DNA of 64,000 nt, from assembly GCA_034435015.1 (NCBI GenBank), contig DAOTYH010000043.1, positions 1 through 64,000 on the forward strand. The letters are read 5' to 3'. This stretch comes from DAOTYH01 sp034435015. GTDB taxonomy: Bacteria > Chloroflexota > Anaerolineae > Aggregatilineales > UBA3940. The first letter of the stretch is position 1. Every line of letters starts with the position of its first letter. Shown piece after piece: positions 51,003 through 60,261 of this stretch. The notes beneath the pieces were generated by a model. That model was not told where the DNA came from. It did no database searches and saw only the letters and a program-made list of their open reading frames with translations. Made by a program: the position numbers and the translations under genes.

Positions 51003-51020
51003 CATAACATTAGTATTTTC
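51003..51020 (+). promoter_or_regulatory. Candidate operator copy ahead of the sugar operon
   Basis: CATAACATTAGTATTT here matches TATAATATTAGTATAA next to the gntR promoter at most positions. ATTAGTAT occurs at 50172, 50941 and 51009. A site shared by a GntR gene and its operon is a reasonable operator candidate. Confidence 0.35.
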
Positions 51021-51035
51021 AGAAGGAGAATCACT

Positions 51036-52019
51036 ATGCCCAAACAGTTGAAAGTGTCAGCCGGTGTCTGGTATCTGGGTGCGACCAGCGATCGCTTTGT
51101 GAAGCAGGGCTATCGTCCGGACCGCACCATTGAGGAGCGCTTCAAACTGGCGGCCAGCATTGAAGGGGTAGGCGGACTGGAGATGCACTATCCCACTGAA
51201 GTCACAGACGCCAATTACAAGGACCTCAAGAAGTTAGCAGATGACCTAGGGTTGAAGATTGTCCAGTTCTGCCCGCACTTCTGGGTTGACCCCAGGTGGC
51301 GCTTTGGGCAGTTCACCAATGCGGACCCCAAGCTGCGTCAAGAGGCGCTCGATCTGGCCAAACGTACCACTGATCTTGCTCAGTATATGGAGGCAGAGGT
51401 CATGGTCTATTGGCCAGCGCAGGATGGCTATGACTACCCCTTCCAAATCGATCATCGCAAGGCGTTAGATTGGCTGGTAGAAGGGTTAACGGCATGGGTG
51501 GATTACATTCCTACTCAGAAGATCGTGCTGGAATATAAGGCTTACGAGCCGCGTTCGCATATCCTGCTCCCTACCATTGGCCACTGTATGACCATTGTGA
51601 ACGAGATCAACCGCCCCAACTTCGGGGTCAATATTGACATGGGTCATGCCTTCATCATGAAAGAGAATCTAGCCGAGTCAATTAGCCTGTGCTGTCGTTA
51701 TAAGAAGCTGTTCCACACACACTGGAACGACAACTGGAAGCTGTTTGATGACGACGTGATCGTCGGGACAGTCAACTTCTGGGAGACGTTGGAAGCCCTC
51801 TTCTGGCTGGATGAGTGGGGCTATGACGGCTGGTATGGCCTTGACCTGTTCCCTTACCGCGAGCCTCCTGAGAAGGCCATTGAGGAAAGCATCCGCAATC
51901 TCAAGTTCGGTTTTGAAATACTGGAGCGCGTGCCGCGGGACGAACTCCGTGAGTGCTTCAAGACCTATGATGCCATCAAGATTTCACAGTTGATGCGTCG
52001 TATGCTGGGCGGATCATAG
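51036..52019 (+). CDS. Sugar isomerase/epimerase-like TIM-barrel protein, 327 aa
   Basis: A xylose-isomerase-like TIM barrel: strands and metal ligands appear in VQFCPHFW, KIVLEYKAYEPR, FGVNIDMGHAFI, LFHTHWNDNW and GLDLFPYREPPE. Glu, Asp, His and Asp ligands for a divalent metal are all there. It likely interconverts a keto- and aldo-sugar or an epimer. ATG 51036 has AGAAGGAG 8 nt upstream. It opens the operon and has a 3-bp gap to the kinase gene. Confidence 0.88.
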   Translation: MPKQLKVSAGVWYLGATSDRFVKQGYRPDRTIEERFKLAASIEGVGGLEMHYPTEVTDANYKDLKKLADDLGLKIVQFCPHFWVDPRWRFGQFTNADPKLRQEALDLAKRTTDLAQYMEAEVMVYWPAQDGYDYPFQIDHRKALDWLVEGLTAWVDYIPTQKIVLEYKAYEPRSHILLPTIGHCMTIVNEINRPNFGVNIDMGHAFIMKENLAESISLCCRYKKLFHTHWNDNWKLFDDDVIVGTVNFWETLEALFWLDEWGYDGWYGLDLFPYREPPEKAIEESIRNLKFGFEILERVPRDELRECFKTYDAIKISQLMRRMLGGS

Positions 52020-52022
52020 CGT

Positions 52023-53009
52023 ATGGACATCGTTACTCTAGGCGAGATACTCATTGACATGTTCCCGGCTGAGCTAGGGCGCGGCCTGACTGAGGTGTCC
52101 GCCTTTTGCCCAAAACCAGGCGGCGCTCCTGCCAATGTGGCAGTAGCAGCGGCACGTCTAGGGAAGCGGGTTGCATTCATCGGCAAGGTGGGAAACGATG
52201 CATTCGGCCATCACCTTGCCGATGTGCTGGCCCGCGAGGGGGTTGACATCCGGGGGATGCGGTATGATGAGCAAGCTCGTACCACCATGGCCTTCATCGC
52301 CTTGCCGGATGAGAATACCGCTGAGTTTGTCTTCTACCGGAACCCTGGGGCGGACATGCTCCTACAGGCAGAGGAGCTGGATACCAGTCTGTTGCGGGGG
52401 GCACGAGCCTTTCACTTTGGCTCGCTCAGCCTAACAGATAAGGATAATCGCCAGGCTACTCTTGAAGCTGTGGCAATTGCCCGCGGGGCTGGCGCTTTGA
52501 TCTCGTATGATGTCAATTATCGGCCTAGTCTGTGGCGCAAGCCGGAAGAGGCGCTTGAGCAAGCGTTAGCCATGTTGCCTCAAGTTGACTTGTTGAAGGT
52601 GAATGAGAAGGAGGTTGCCCTCCTCTCTCAGCGTGACCGGGTAGATCCCACAAATATCGAGGAGCTGGAAAGAGCATCTCAAGCCCTGCTCGAACGCGGC
52701 CCGTCGCTGGTTGTAGTGACGCTGGGGCCAAACGGAAGTTACTTCCAGACGGCTGAAGGCGGTGAATTCGTCCCGTCGTTCAGAGTTGATACAGTTGACG
52801 CAACCGGTTGTGGTGATGCCTTTATTGCCGGCCTGCTGTCCCAGCTTGTTGGCAGTCAAGACTGGCGCGGCCAACTAACTCTTGAGCATCTACGCCATGC
52901 TGTCCGTTACGCCAATGCCGTCGGCGCATTGACGGCGCTTACGCTGGGGGTGATCCCAGCACTGCCGACAGCCAGCCAAGTAGACGAATTTCTGCAGAAG
53001 CGGAGCTAA
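52023..53009 (+). CDS. PfkB-family carbohydrate kinase (ribokinase/fructokinase-like), 328 aa
   Basis: The two family signatures are present: GGAPANVAVAAARLG near residue 33 and DATGCGDAF at 259-267, with Asp265 as the catalytic base. The usual motif is DTTGAGD; Cys in place of Ala is unusual but acceptable. FRNPGAD is typical of fructokinases and 2-keto-3-deoxygluconate kinases. It would phosphorylate the sugar made by the isomerase upstream. The substrate is not known. Confidence 0.92.
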   Translation: MDIVTLGEILIDMFPAELGRGLTEVSAFCPKPGGAPANVAVAAARLGKRVAFIGKVGNDAFGHHLADVLAREGVDIRGMRYDEQARTTMAFIALPDENTAEFVFYRNPGADMLLQAEELDTSLLRGARAFHFGSLSLTDKDNRQATLEAVAIARGAGALISYDVNYRPSLWRKPEEALEQALAMLPQVDLLKVNEKEVALLSQRDRVDPTNIEELERASQALLERGPSLVVVTLGPNGSYFQTAEGGEFVPSFRVDTVDATGCGDAFIAGLLSQLVGSQDWRGQLTLEHLRHAVRYANAVGALTALTLGVIPALPTASQVDEFLQKRS

Positions 53010-53022
53010 ACAGAGAGGTTCA

Positions 53023-53859
53023 ATGACCCAAAACGAAATCCCTGACATCCAAGCACTACGAGAAATGGCTCGCCTGATCCGGCTTGACATCTTAGAGTCA
53101 ACCACAAGGGCCGGATCAGGCCATCCTTCAAGCTCGTGGTCGGCAACTGATATTCTTGTAGCACTGTTCTTTGGAAGCATTCTCCGTTACCGTGCTGACG
53201 ACCCATGGTGGCCGGAACGTGATCGGTTCATCATGAGCAAGGGACATGCGGCTCCCCTGCTTTACTCCGTGCTGTCACGGGCGGGATACTTTCCCGTCGA
53301 AGAGCAGTGGCGACTGCGTCAGATAGACAGCCCTGTGCAGGGTCACCCGATCCAATACTGTATGCCCGGCGTTGAGGCCACTACCGGCTCACTAGGGCAG
53401 GGCCTTTCTATTGGATTGGGGCATGTTCTAGGAGGACGGCTGAACAGGCTTGACTATCGAGTATATGTGCTGTTGGGAGACGGCGAATGTCAGGCTGGGC
53501 AGGTCTGGGAGGCCGCTATGGCGGCGGCACACTTCAAGGCAGATAACCTGATCGCTATCTTGGACTACAACAAGTATCAGGAGACGGGGCCTATTGCCCG
53601 CGAGATGGCGTTAGAGCCTCTAATAGAAAAATGGCGTGCCTACGGCTGGCATGTTGAAGAAGTGGATGGGCATGATATTCCAGCCATTATTGAGAAGCTG
53701 AAGGCTGTACAACAGCTCAAGGGACAGCCGTCTATCGTCATTGCACACACGATTAAGGGAAAGGGCGTCTCCTTCGTCGAGGCCGACTTCACTTTCCATG
53801 GCCGTGCACTGACACCCGAACAGGCCGAGAAGGCACGGGAGGAACTTCTATGCAGTTAG
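53023..53859 (+). CDS. Transketolase N-terminal subunit (split form), 278 aa
   Basis: The thiamine-diphosphate half: SGHPSSSWSATDILVALFFG, SKGHAAPLLY, GSLGQGLSIGLG, and the magnesium site GDGECQAGQVWEAAM with the Asn in DYNKYQ. It joins with the C-terminal subunit encoded next; the genes overlap by 10 bp. Split transketolases occur in pathways such as apulose 4-phosphate and sulfosugar degradation. Confidence 0.94.
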   Translation: MTQNEIPDIQALREMARLIRLDILESTTRAGSGHPSSSWSATDILVALFFGSILRYRADDPWWPERDRFIMSKGHAAPLLYSVLSRAGYFPVEEQWRLRQIDSPVQGHPIQYCMPGVEATTGSLGQGLSIGLGHVLGGRLNRLDYRVYVLLGDGECQAGQVWEAAMAAAHFKADNLIAILDYNKYQETGPIAREMALEPLIEKWRAYGWHVEEVDGHDIPAIIEKLKAVQQLKGQPSIVIAHTIKGKGVSFVEADFTFHGRALTPEQAEKAREELLCS

Positions 53860-54824
53860 GACAAAAAGCCGGTTTGAAGCCCAGCAAGCCCATGCGCGAC
53901 ATATTTGGAGAGGCTCTGCTGGAACTAGCACGAAACAATCCTAAAGTAGTTGTGCTGGATGGCGACCTGGGCAATTCCACTAAAGCTGAGACGGTGCGCC
54001 AGAACTTCCCAGAAAGGTTCTTTAACCTTGGCATTGCGGAGAGTAATCTGGTAGGCGTAGGGGCAGGGCTGGCAAGTTGCGGGTTTATCCCCTTCATTGT
54101 TAGTTTTTCATCCTTCCTGCTGTGCAACGCCTATGATCAGATTCGTCTGGCAATAGCCCTATCAAACATTAATGCCAAAGTTGTTGGTAGTCACGGGGGG
54201 ATCACGCTGGGCAAGGACGGCCCAACCCAGATGGGTATTGAAGACCTTGCCCTAGTAGGGGGGTTACCTACCTTTGTAATCCTTGTTCCTAGTGACCCAA
54301 CTATCATGCGCAAGGCTGTTCAAGCGGCGGCGGAGCACGTAGGGCCGGTATTCCTCCGCTCCAGCCGGGTGGCAATGCCCTACATCTATCCTGAGGATAA
54401 TTGCCCGTTCGAGATCGGCAAGGCAAACGTGGTTCGTGAGGGCGATGATGTGACCATCATTGGGTGCGGCATCATGGTTGCAACAGCCCTTGACGCGGCG
54501 GCAATGCTGGCAGAAGAGGGTATCGAGGCACGGGTAGTAGACATGCACACTCTCAGGCCGATGGATGTAGAGACTATTGTGGCGGCGGCACGAGAGACAG
54601 GGGCTATCGTCACAGCAGAAGAACATCTACTGCAAGGGGGCATGGGCAGTAACATCGCCCGTGTCGTGGCGGCTCACTGCCCGGTGCCGATGCGCTTTGT
54701 CGGCCTGAACGATACGTATGTCGAGTCGGCTGACCCAGGCGACTTGCTCAAAAAATATCATCTGACTGCGGATGATATTGCTATTGCCGCCCGTGAGGCT
54801 GTCAAAGCAAAGGTAAGGGTATGA
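53850..54824 (+). CDS. Transketolase C-terminal subunit (split form), 324 aa
   Basis: Pyrimidine-binding half with the catalytic glutamate in NLGIAESNLVGVGAGLA and SHGGITLGKDGPTQMGIEDLALVGGLP, then the C-terminal domain (VREGDDVTIIGCGIMVATALDAA). ATG 53850 lies inside the end of the N-subunit gene; its end overlaps the next gene as ATGA. The pair forms the C2-transfer enzyme of this operon. Confidence 0.94.
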   Translation: MQLGQKAGLKPSKPMRDIFGEALLELARNNPKVVVLDGDLGNSTKAETVRQNFPERFFNLGIAESNLVGVGAGLASCGFIPFIVSFSSFLLCNAYDQIRLAIALSNINAKVVGSHGGITLGKDGPTQMGIEDLALVGGLPTFVILVPSDPTIMRKAVQAAAEHVGPVFLRSSRVAMPYIYPEDNCPFEIGKANVVREGDDVTIIGCGIMVATALDAAAMLAEEGIEARVVDMHTLRPMDVETIVAAARETGAIVTAEEHLLQGGMGSNIARVVAAHCPVPMRFVGLNDTYVESADPGDLLKKYHLTADDIAIAAREAVKAKVRV

Positions 54825-56110
54825 TACGGCAAGAACTCCAAAAGCTACAGGCGCAGGGTAAGCCAATCCGGTTGGGCGTCAGCGGCGCAGGATGGATGGG
54901 AAGCGGCTTCGTGACGGCAGTGTCGCACATGCCGGGCATGGAGGTCTACCTGATAGCCGACACCGATGTACAGGCCGCTCGTGAGGTCTTCCTGAGCGTC
55001 GGTATACCAGCCGACGAGATCGTTGAGGTTGGCTCTGTCGGCCCGGCTATGGATGCCCTGCGTGTGGGAAAGCGGGTGATCACTGGCTCTTACTCACTGG
55101 CGGCCCAACTGGAAGCGCTAGACATCGTCACCGATGTCACCTGGTCAGCGTCTATTGGTGCAGAGACAGCCTATGCCTGCATCCAGCATCACAAAGACGT
55201 AGTGCTGGTGAACATCGAGGCCGATGTAACGGCGGGACGTGTTCTGAACAAGATGGCCCGTGAGGCCGGCGTGCTGTACACTGTCTCGTCGGGAGATGAG
55301 CCGGGATGTTTAATGGAGTTGTACGACTTTGTCACCTCGCTGGGCTATGAGGTCATTGCCATCGGCAAAGGGAAAAACAACCCCCTCGATCCCTCCGCCA
55401 CCCCTGACACTGTCGCTGAGTCAGCCAGGCGGGCTGACAAGAACCCTTATCAGGTTGCCTCATACGTTGACGGCACCAAGACCATGTTTGAGATGACTTG
55501 TGCCGCTAATGCCACCGGCTGTCTGCCAATGCAACGCGGAATGGTTGGGCCAGAGGCCACTCTTGAGACAGTATCGCATATCTTCGCCTTAGAGGAGGAC
55601 GGAGGCATCAGTAAGTTTCCCGGAATAGTAGACTTTGTACAGGGAAGCGCTATGGCAGGCGGCGTGTTCGTAACCGTCCGTATCGAGGACGCCCGCATCC
55701 GTGCCGATCTAGAATATCTGAAGGTAGGCAAGGGAAAATACTACACCTTCTTCCGCCCATACCACCTGTGGTTTCTCGAAGCACCGCTGTCTATTGCCCG
55801 CGCCTTTCTGTATCACCAGACCACGCTTGTACCGCTCGACAAGCCAGTAGCTGATGTGATGACAATTGCCAAACGGGCGCTAAAGCCTGGCGAACGGCTG
55901 GATGATTTCGGAGGGTATACTTCATACGGTGTGATGGATCGGGCGGAGGTATGCCGTGAGCTGAAGGCCCTGCCGATGGGGTTGGCCCCCGGTGCGGAGA
56001 TCGTCCGCCCGGTAGCGGCGGGGCAGGTTATCACATGGGACGATGTTAAGCTGGATGAGGACAGCCTGTTGGTTAAACTGCGCCGTCAGCAGGACATGCT
56101 ATCAGGTTGA
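54821..56110 (+). CDS. Homoserine-dehydrogenase-like NAD(P) oxidoreductase with SAF-like end, 429 aa
   Basis: A Rossmann domain at the N-terminus (RLGVSGAGWMGSGFVTAV), a catalytic-like region with EADVTAGRVLNKMAREAG, and a C-terminal SAF-type segment (APGAEIVRPVAAGQVITWDDVKLDE). It looks like the oxidoreductases encoded in several acid-sugar operons. Substrate unknown. It overlaps the transketolase stop (ATGA) and lies 32 bp before the second isomerase gene. Confidence 0.85.
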   Translation: MIRQELQKLQAQGKPIRLGVSGAGWMGSGFVTAVSHMPGMEVYLIADTDVQAAREVFLSVGIPADEIVEVGSVGPAMDALRVGKRVITGSYSLAAQLEALDIVTDVTWSASIGAETAYACIQHHKDVVLVNIEADVTAGRVLNKMAREAGVLYTVSSGDEPGCLMELYDFVTSLGYEVIAIGKGKNNPLDPSATPDTVAESARRADKNPYQVASYVDGTKTMFEMTCAANATGCLPMQRGMVGPEATLETVSHIFALEEDGGISKFPGIVDFVQGSAMAGGVFVTVRIEDARIRADLEYLKVGKGKYYTFFRPYHLWFLEAPLSIARAFLYHQTTLVPLDKPVADVMTIAKRALKPGERLDDFGGYTSYGVMDRAEVCRELKALPMGLAPGAEIVRPVAAGQVITWDDVKLDEDSLLVKLRRQQDMLSG

Positions 56111-56142
56111 CGGCCTAGCTCACCCTTTTAAGGAGGTGTTCC

Positions 56143-57105
56143 ATGCGTATCGGAGTCTTCACTGCGCTGTTCCAGAAAATGTCGTTTGAGGAGGCACTTG
56201 ACCGTGCCGTGGCGGCAGGGGTTACCGCCGTCGAGATTGGGACGGGCAACTATCCCGGCAGCCATCACTGCCCTGTGGATGAACTGCTTGAAAGCGAGAG
56301 CAAGCGCAAGGAGTACATGAAGGCCATCACCTCACGCGGCCTGATCCTCAGTGCGTTTAGCTGTCACGGCAACCCTCTCCACCCAAACAAGGAATTCGCC
56401 AAATCATCAGATGAGGTGTTCCGTAAGACGGTCCAGTTGGCGGAACTGCTTGAGGTGCCGGTGATCAACGCCTTCCCTGGCCTGCCGGGCGGCTCGCCCA
56501 AGGACACAACCCCCAACTGGGTCACTTGTCCGTGGCCGCCTGACTTTCTAGAGATACTTGACTACCAGTGGAATCAGGTTGCTATTCCCTATTGGAAGGA
56601 GCTAGGCAAACTGGCCGCAGATCACCATGTTAAGGTTGCCTTTGAGATGCACCCCGGCATGTTGATCTATAACGTAGAGACACTGCTTAAGATGCGTGCG
56701 GCTGTTGGGCCGGTCATTGGTTGCAACTTCGACCCCAGCCATCTCTTTTGGAACGGTGTGGACCCGGTGGTGGCCATCCGAACGTTGGGAGAGGCTATCT
56801 TCCATGTGCATGGCAAGGATGTTTATGTGGACAGCCTGAACGTGGCTGTCAACGGGTGCAACGATGCCAAGCCATACAGCGAGATACCCAGGCGCTCGTG
56901 GACCTTCCGTAGCATTGGATATGGTCATGATGTAAAGGTCTGGAAAGACATGATCAGTGCGCTACGGATGGTTGGGTATGATTATGTGATTTCCATTGAG
57001 CATGAGGATGCCCTGATGTCCACCGATGAGGGACTGGCAAAGGGTGTAACACTGCTCAAGGAAGCCGGTATCTTTGAACCTGCTGGTGAGATGTTCTGGG
57101 CTTAA
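56143..57105 (+). CDS. Second sugar isomerase/epimerase-like TIM-barrel protein, 320 aa
   Basis: Another xylose-isomerase-like barrel: AAGVTAVEIGTG, AFSCHGNPLHP, KVAFEMHPGML, NFDPSHLFWNGVDP, IFHVHGKDVYVD and ISIEHEDALM. Metal ligands Glu, Asp, His and Glu are visible. ATG 56143 has AAGGAGGT 8 nt upstream, the best ribosome site in the operon, which suggests high expression. It may catalyse a second isomerisation of the same pathway. Confidence 0.88.
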   Translation: MRIGVFTALFQKMSFEEALDRAVAAGVTAVEIGTGNYPGSHHCPVDELLESESKRKEYMKAITSRGLILSAFSCHGNPLHPNKEFAKSSDEVFRKTVQLAELLEVPVINAFPGLPGGSPKDTTPNWVTCPWPPDFLEILDYQWNQVAIPYWKELGKLAADHHVKVAFEMHPGMLIYNVETLLKMRAAVGPVIGCNFDPSHLFWNGVDPVVAIRTLGEAIFHVHGKDVYVDSLNVAVNGCNDAKPYSEIPRRSWTFRSIGYGHDVKVWKDMISALRMVGYDYVISIEHEDALMSTDEGLAKGVTLLKEAGIFEPAGEMFWA

Positions 57106-57121
57106 GGTCGAAACAGGACAG

Positions 57122-57829
57122 ATGAGGCTGGTACTCTTCGACATTGACGGTACGCTGGTTTGGGCTGATGGGGCCGGTCGTGCGGCTATGAAAGCCGCCC
57201 TCCTGCGCGTATATGGAACAGCAGGGACAGTTGATACCTACGATCTTGGGGGGCGCACCATCAAGGAGATCGTGCGTGATGTCATGAGTGAGGCAGGGTT
57301 GCCCCCTGAGGTGACCTGGGACAAGTTCGGTCAGTACTGCGAGGCGCTGACCGACGACTTTCAGCAACGCGTCCGGAGGAATGGACATAATATTCAGCCA
57401 TGCCCCGGTGCGATTGAGTTGGTCAGCACGTTAGCGGCCCGCAATGACATCGTAGTAGGTTTGCTGACAGGCAACTTGCAAACGGTATCCATGCTTAAGC
57501 TTGGGGCCGCCGGCTTCGACGTTAACTGGTTCAAGGTAGGGTCATACGGGGACAAGTCAGATGTGCGCTCTGACCTGCTTCCCCTTGCTCTGGAACAAGC
57601 CGCTATGCTGACAGGCGTCCATCTTACAGGAAAACAAGTTGTCATTGTTGGGGATACTGCTATTGATGTAACCTGCGGTCAGGGTATTGGAGCACGCAGT
57701 ATTGGTGTCCTCACGGGGGGAGGCACACAGGCTGAGCTTCTCTCTGCGGGGGCTGACTATGTCTTCAGAGACCTAGCAGACATCCAGGCCGTGCTGAAGG
57801 CGATCTACGACCCTGCCCCCGGTGAGTAG
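57122..57829 (+). CDS. HAD-family phosphatase (phosphoglycolate-phosphatase-like), 235 aa
   Basis: Motif I VLFDIDGTLVWADG with both aspartates, motif II GLLTGN, motif III lysine region, and motif IV VIVGDTAIDVTCG. It dephosphorylates small phosphates; glycolate phosphate or a sugar phosphate is plausible. ATG 57122 starts motif I directly and has AGGACAG upstream. It is the last gene of the operon, before a terminator. Confidence 0.9.
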   Translation: MRLVLFDIDGTLVWADGAGRAAMKAALLRVYGTAGTVDTYDLGGRTIKEIVRDVMSEAGLPPEVTWDKFGQYCEALTDDFQQRVRRNGHNIQPCPGAIELVSTLAARNDIVVGLLTGNLQTVSMLKLGAAGFDVNWFKVGSYGDKSDVRSDLLPLALEQAAMLTGVHLTGKQVVIVGDTAIDVTCGQGIGARSIGVLTGGGTQAELLSAGADYVFRDLADIQAVLKAIYDPAPGE

Positions 57830-57840
57830 CTACCAATAAT

Positions 57841-57880
57841 CAGGGAGCTATTCCTACAAGGATAGCTCCCTGGTCCTTTT
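57841..57880 (+). terminator. Intrinsic terminator at the end of the sugar operon
   Basis: CAGGGAGCTATTCCT pairs with AGGATAGCTCCCTG around a 3-nt loop, followed by GGTCCTTTT. It also separates the convergent Tm-1-like genes. Confidence 0.9.
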
Positions 57881-57905
57881 CCCTTACCAGAATCCGTGAT
57901 GGGTC

Positions 57906-58742
57906 CTACCTCTTAATCTTGAGGGACTTGAACTCGGCGGCCTGCGCCTTGATAGCCGGCTCAACTGCCAGACGTTCGATGCTGGACGCGCCGAAGAAGC
58001 CCGCTATCCCGGTAGTATGGTCAAAGATATACTGCGCATCTGCCGGCTCGGCAATAGGGCCGCCGTGGCACAGTACGATCACATCAGGATTGACAGCCTT
58101 AGCCGCATCGTGCATCTCCTGTACGCGCTTGGCCGATTCCTCCAGCGTTAGAGCGGATTCAGCCCCAATAGCGCCCTTTGTGGTCAAGCCCATATGCGGC
58201 ACCAACACATCAGCGCCAGCCTTTGTCATGGCTACTGCTTCTTCTGGCGTAAAGACATAGGGGCAGGTAAGCAAGTCAAGCTCGTGGGCCAAACGGATCA
58301 TCTCCACTTCAAGGTCATATCCCATGCCGGTCTCCTCTAGGTTCTGGCGGAACTTGCCCTCGAAAAGGCCGACCGTTGGGAAGTTTTGGACACCAGTGAA
58401 GCCCATCTCCTTGATCTGCTTCAGGAAGACGGGCATCAAGCGGAAAGGATCAGTGCCGCAGACTCCAGCCAGTACGGGTGTATGTTTGACTACCGGCAGT
58501 ACCTCGCCAGCCATCTCAACCACAATGGCATTTGCGTCACCATAAGGCAGCAGACCAGCCAGTGAACCGCGTCCTGCCATACGGTAACGTCCGGAGTTGT
58601 AGATGATGATGATGTCTACTCCCCCTGCCTCAGCAAACTTCGCCGAGATGCCTGTACCTGCGCCTGCCCCGATGATAGGCTTCCCTGCCGCGATCTGGGC
58701 ACGTAGTTTTTCCAGAGCCTCTGCACGTGTTATGAAAGCCAT
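57906..58742 (-). CDS. PEP-hydrolase-like TIM-barrel protein (Tm-1 C-terminal domain homologue), 278 aa
   Basis: The sequence is a phosphoenolpyruvate-hydrolase-family TIM barrel: PIIGAGAGTGISAKFAEAGGVDIIIIYNSGRYRMAGRGSLAGLLPYGDAN, then LAGVCGTDPF, VGLFEGKFRQNLEETGMGY, and VIVLCHGGPIAEPADAQYI. In tomato the homologous domain forms the C-terminus of Tm-1. ATG 58742 has GGAGAG upstream. It follows the UPF0261 gene by 59 bp. Confidence 0.9.
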   Translation of the reverse strand: MAFITRAEALEKLRAQIAAGKPIIGAGAGTGISAKFAEAGGVDIIIIYNSGRYRMAGRGSLAGLLPYGDANAIVVEMAGEVLPVVKHTPVLAGVCGTDPFRLMPVFLKQIKEMGFTGVQNFPTVGLFEGKFRQNLEETGMGYDLEVEMIRLAHELDLLTCPYVFTPEEAVAMTKAGADVLVPHMGLTTKGAIGAESALTLEESAKRVQEMHDAAKAVNPDVIVLCHGGPIAEPADAQYIFDHTTGIAGFFGASSIERLAVEPAIKAQAAEFKSLKIKR

Positions 58743-58801
58743 CTCTCACTCTCCTGTCTGGGATTTTGGTTTGGATTGTCAGTAATGATTAAGCAGGGAA
58801 G

Positions 58802-60010
58802 TTACTGCATCATTCCTAGCAGTAACTCGACCGCTTTGTCTGCGAACTCCGGGTCGTTAATATTAACGTCCATCTCAACGACGGGGATGCCGGGCTTGAG
58901 GTTATCTTTAATAGCCTTGAAGCAGGCCCCATCCGCCTCAGGGTCCCAGAAGGCATTGCCGGGACTGTCGAGCATCGAAACCCCTTTGAGGGGGATCATG
59001 ACAGCCACTGGCCCTTTAGACTCGTTAGCGGCACGGGCGATCATCTTGCCAATCGCGATGTTCTCCTCAACGTTGGTGCGCAACAGGGTGATGTTGGGAT
59101 TCCACTCATAGAGCTTACGGTTACGATATTTCTCAGGCACAGTGTCTGGCGCCCAGAAATTAGCCATATCCACACAGCCCGGAACCAGCACCGTCGGAAT
59201 GCCCGCCCGTGCCGCCGCCATCATCCGATCTGGGCCTGCACTCAGCACACCGCCGCATACCTCATCGGCGAGTTCAGTAGTGGTAATGTCCAGGCAGGCC
59301 TTGATGTACCCATCCGCAATTAGGCCTTCCATGGTGCGCCCGCCCGTACCAGTCGCATGGAATACCAGCACTTCATACCCTTTGGCCTCCAGAGCGGCGC
59401 GGGCACGGTCAACGCATTTGGTGGTGTTGCCGAACATACTGGCCGTGATCAAGGGACGGGTCTCTTCGACTTCGGGCAACTCCTGTGCGACCATGCCTGC
59501 TATGGCGGCGGCGGCATTGGCATAGATGCGTCGGCTGATCGAGTTCAGTCCCGCCACGTCTACAACTGAGGGCATCATCGTGATGTCCTTCGTACCTACA
59601 TAGGCGGATACATCGCCTGCCCCAACCGTCGAGACCATCAATTTAGGGATGCCAACTGGCAGTTCGCGCATGGCGGCAGTCGCGATAGATGTGCCTCCGC
59701 CGCCACCCATCCCTAGAATACCGCCAAGACGGCCCGACTGATACAGTTCTTGGACAACCTTGACTGTGCCATCGGTCATGACCCGCATGGCCTTCGTTTT
59801 ATCCTCACTGGCACGTAACTCTGCCAGATTGCTCCCACCCAGACGTGCTACCTCTTCATGGTTCACATCCGGCTCAAATGGCGGATCACCCATCACCCCA
59901 AAGTCAACCACGATGGTCTCCAGCCCATGAGAGCGGATCAGGTCACGCACAAAGCGGAACTCCTCTCCCTTTGTGTCCAGCGCTCCAACGATCACGACCG
60001 GTTTTGGCAT
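58802..60010 (-). CDS. UPF0261 / Tm-1-like ATP-binding protein, 402 aa
   Basis: Typical motifs are VVIVGALDTKGEEFRFVRDLI at the start, GILGMGGGGGTSIATAAMRELPVG, VSTVGAGDVSAYVGTKDITMMPSVVD, and MFGNTTKCVDRAR with VFHATGTGGRTMEGLI. The family binds ATP and matches the N-terminal half of tomato Tm-1. ATG 60010 has AGGAGGT upstream; an in-frame start 24 bp earlier is less good. It lies in one operon with the TIM-barrel gene, so the two probably form one complex. Confidence 0.92.
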   Translation of the reverse strand: MPKPVVIVGALDTKGEEFRFVRDLIRSHGLETIVVDFGVMGDPPFEPDVNHEEVARLGGSNLAELRASEDKTKAMRVMTDGTVKVVQELYQSGRLGGILGMGGGGGTSIATAAMRELPVGIPKLMVSTVGAGDVSAYVGTKDITMMPSVVDVAGLNSISRRIYANAAAAIAGMVAQELPEVEETRPLITASMFGNTTKCVDRARAALEAKGYEVLVFHATGTGGRTMEGLIADGYIKACLDITTTELADEVCGGVLSAGPDRMMAAARAGIPTVLVPGCVDMANFWAPDTVPEKYRNRKLYEWNPNITLLRTNVEENIAIGKMIARAANESKGPVAVMIPLKGVSMLDSPGNAFWDPEADGACFKAIKDNLKPGIPVVEMDVNINDPEFADKAVELLLGMMQ

Positions 60011-60223
60011 ATGAGAACCTCCTATGAAAATCACTCTGAACGGAAACTGCTATTTGCTGTTCTGTCTGTAGCAAAAGGGGGTATTCCTAACCGTATGCGA
60101 GTCTCTATCCTGTGTGCGGGGGTGCCTCTCTTAGGATAAGATAATCATCAATTTCTGTCCAGTAGGAGGAACAACTTTGAACTCAGCTCAGGTTGAAATC
60201 CGGCTGGTGGGTTGAAAAACCGG

Positions 60224-60253
60224 TTGACATCTCACAGATCAATATGCTAAACT
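60224..60253 (+). promoter_or_regulatory. Promoter of the valS T-box leader: TTGACA, 18 bp, TAAACT
   Basis: A perfect TTGACA (60224-60229) and TAAACT (60248-60253), with TGC just before the -10 as an extended element. Transcription would start near 60260. The stretch 60011-60223 before it holds nothing I can name. Confidence 0.7.
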
Positions 60254-60261
60254 CTGCGCAA

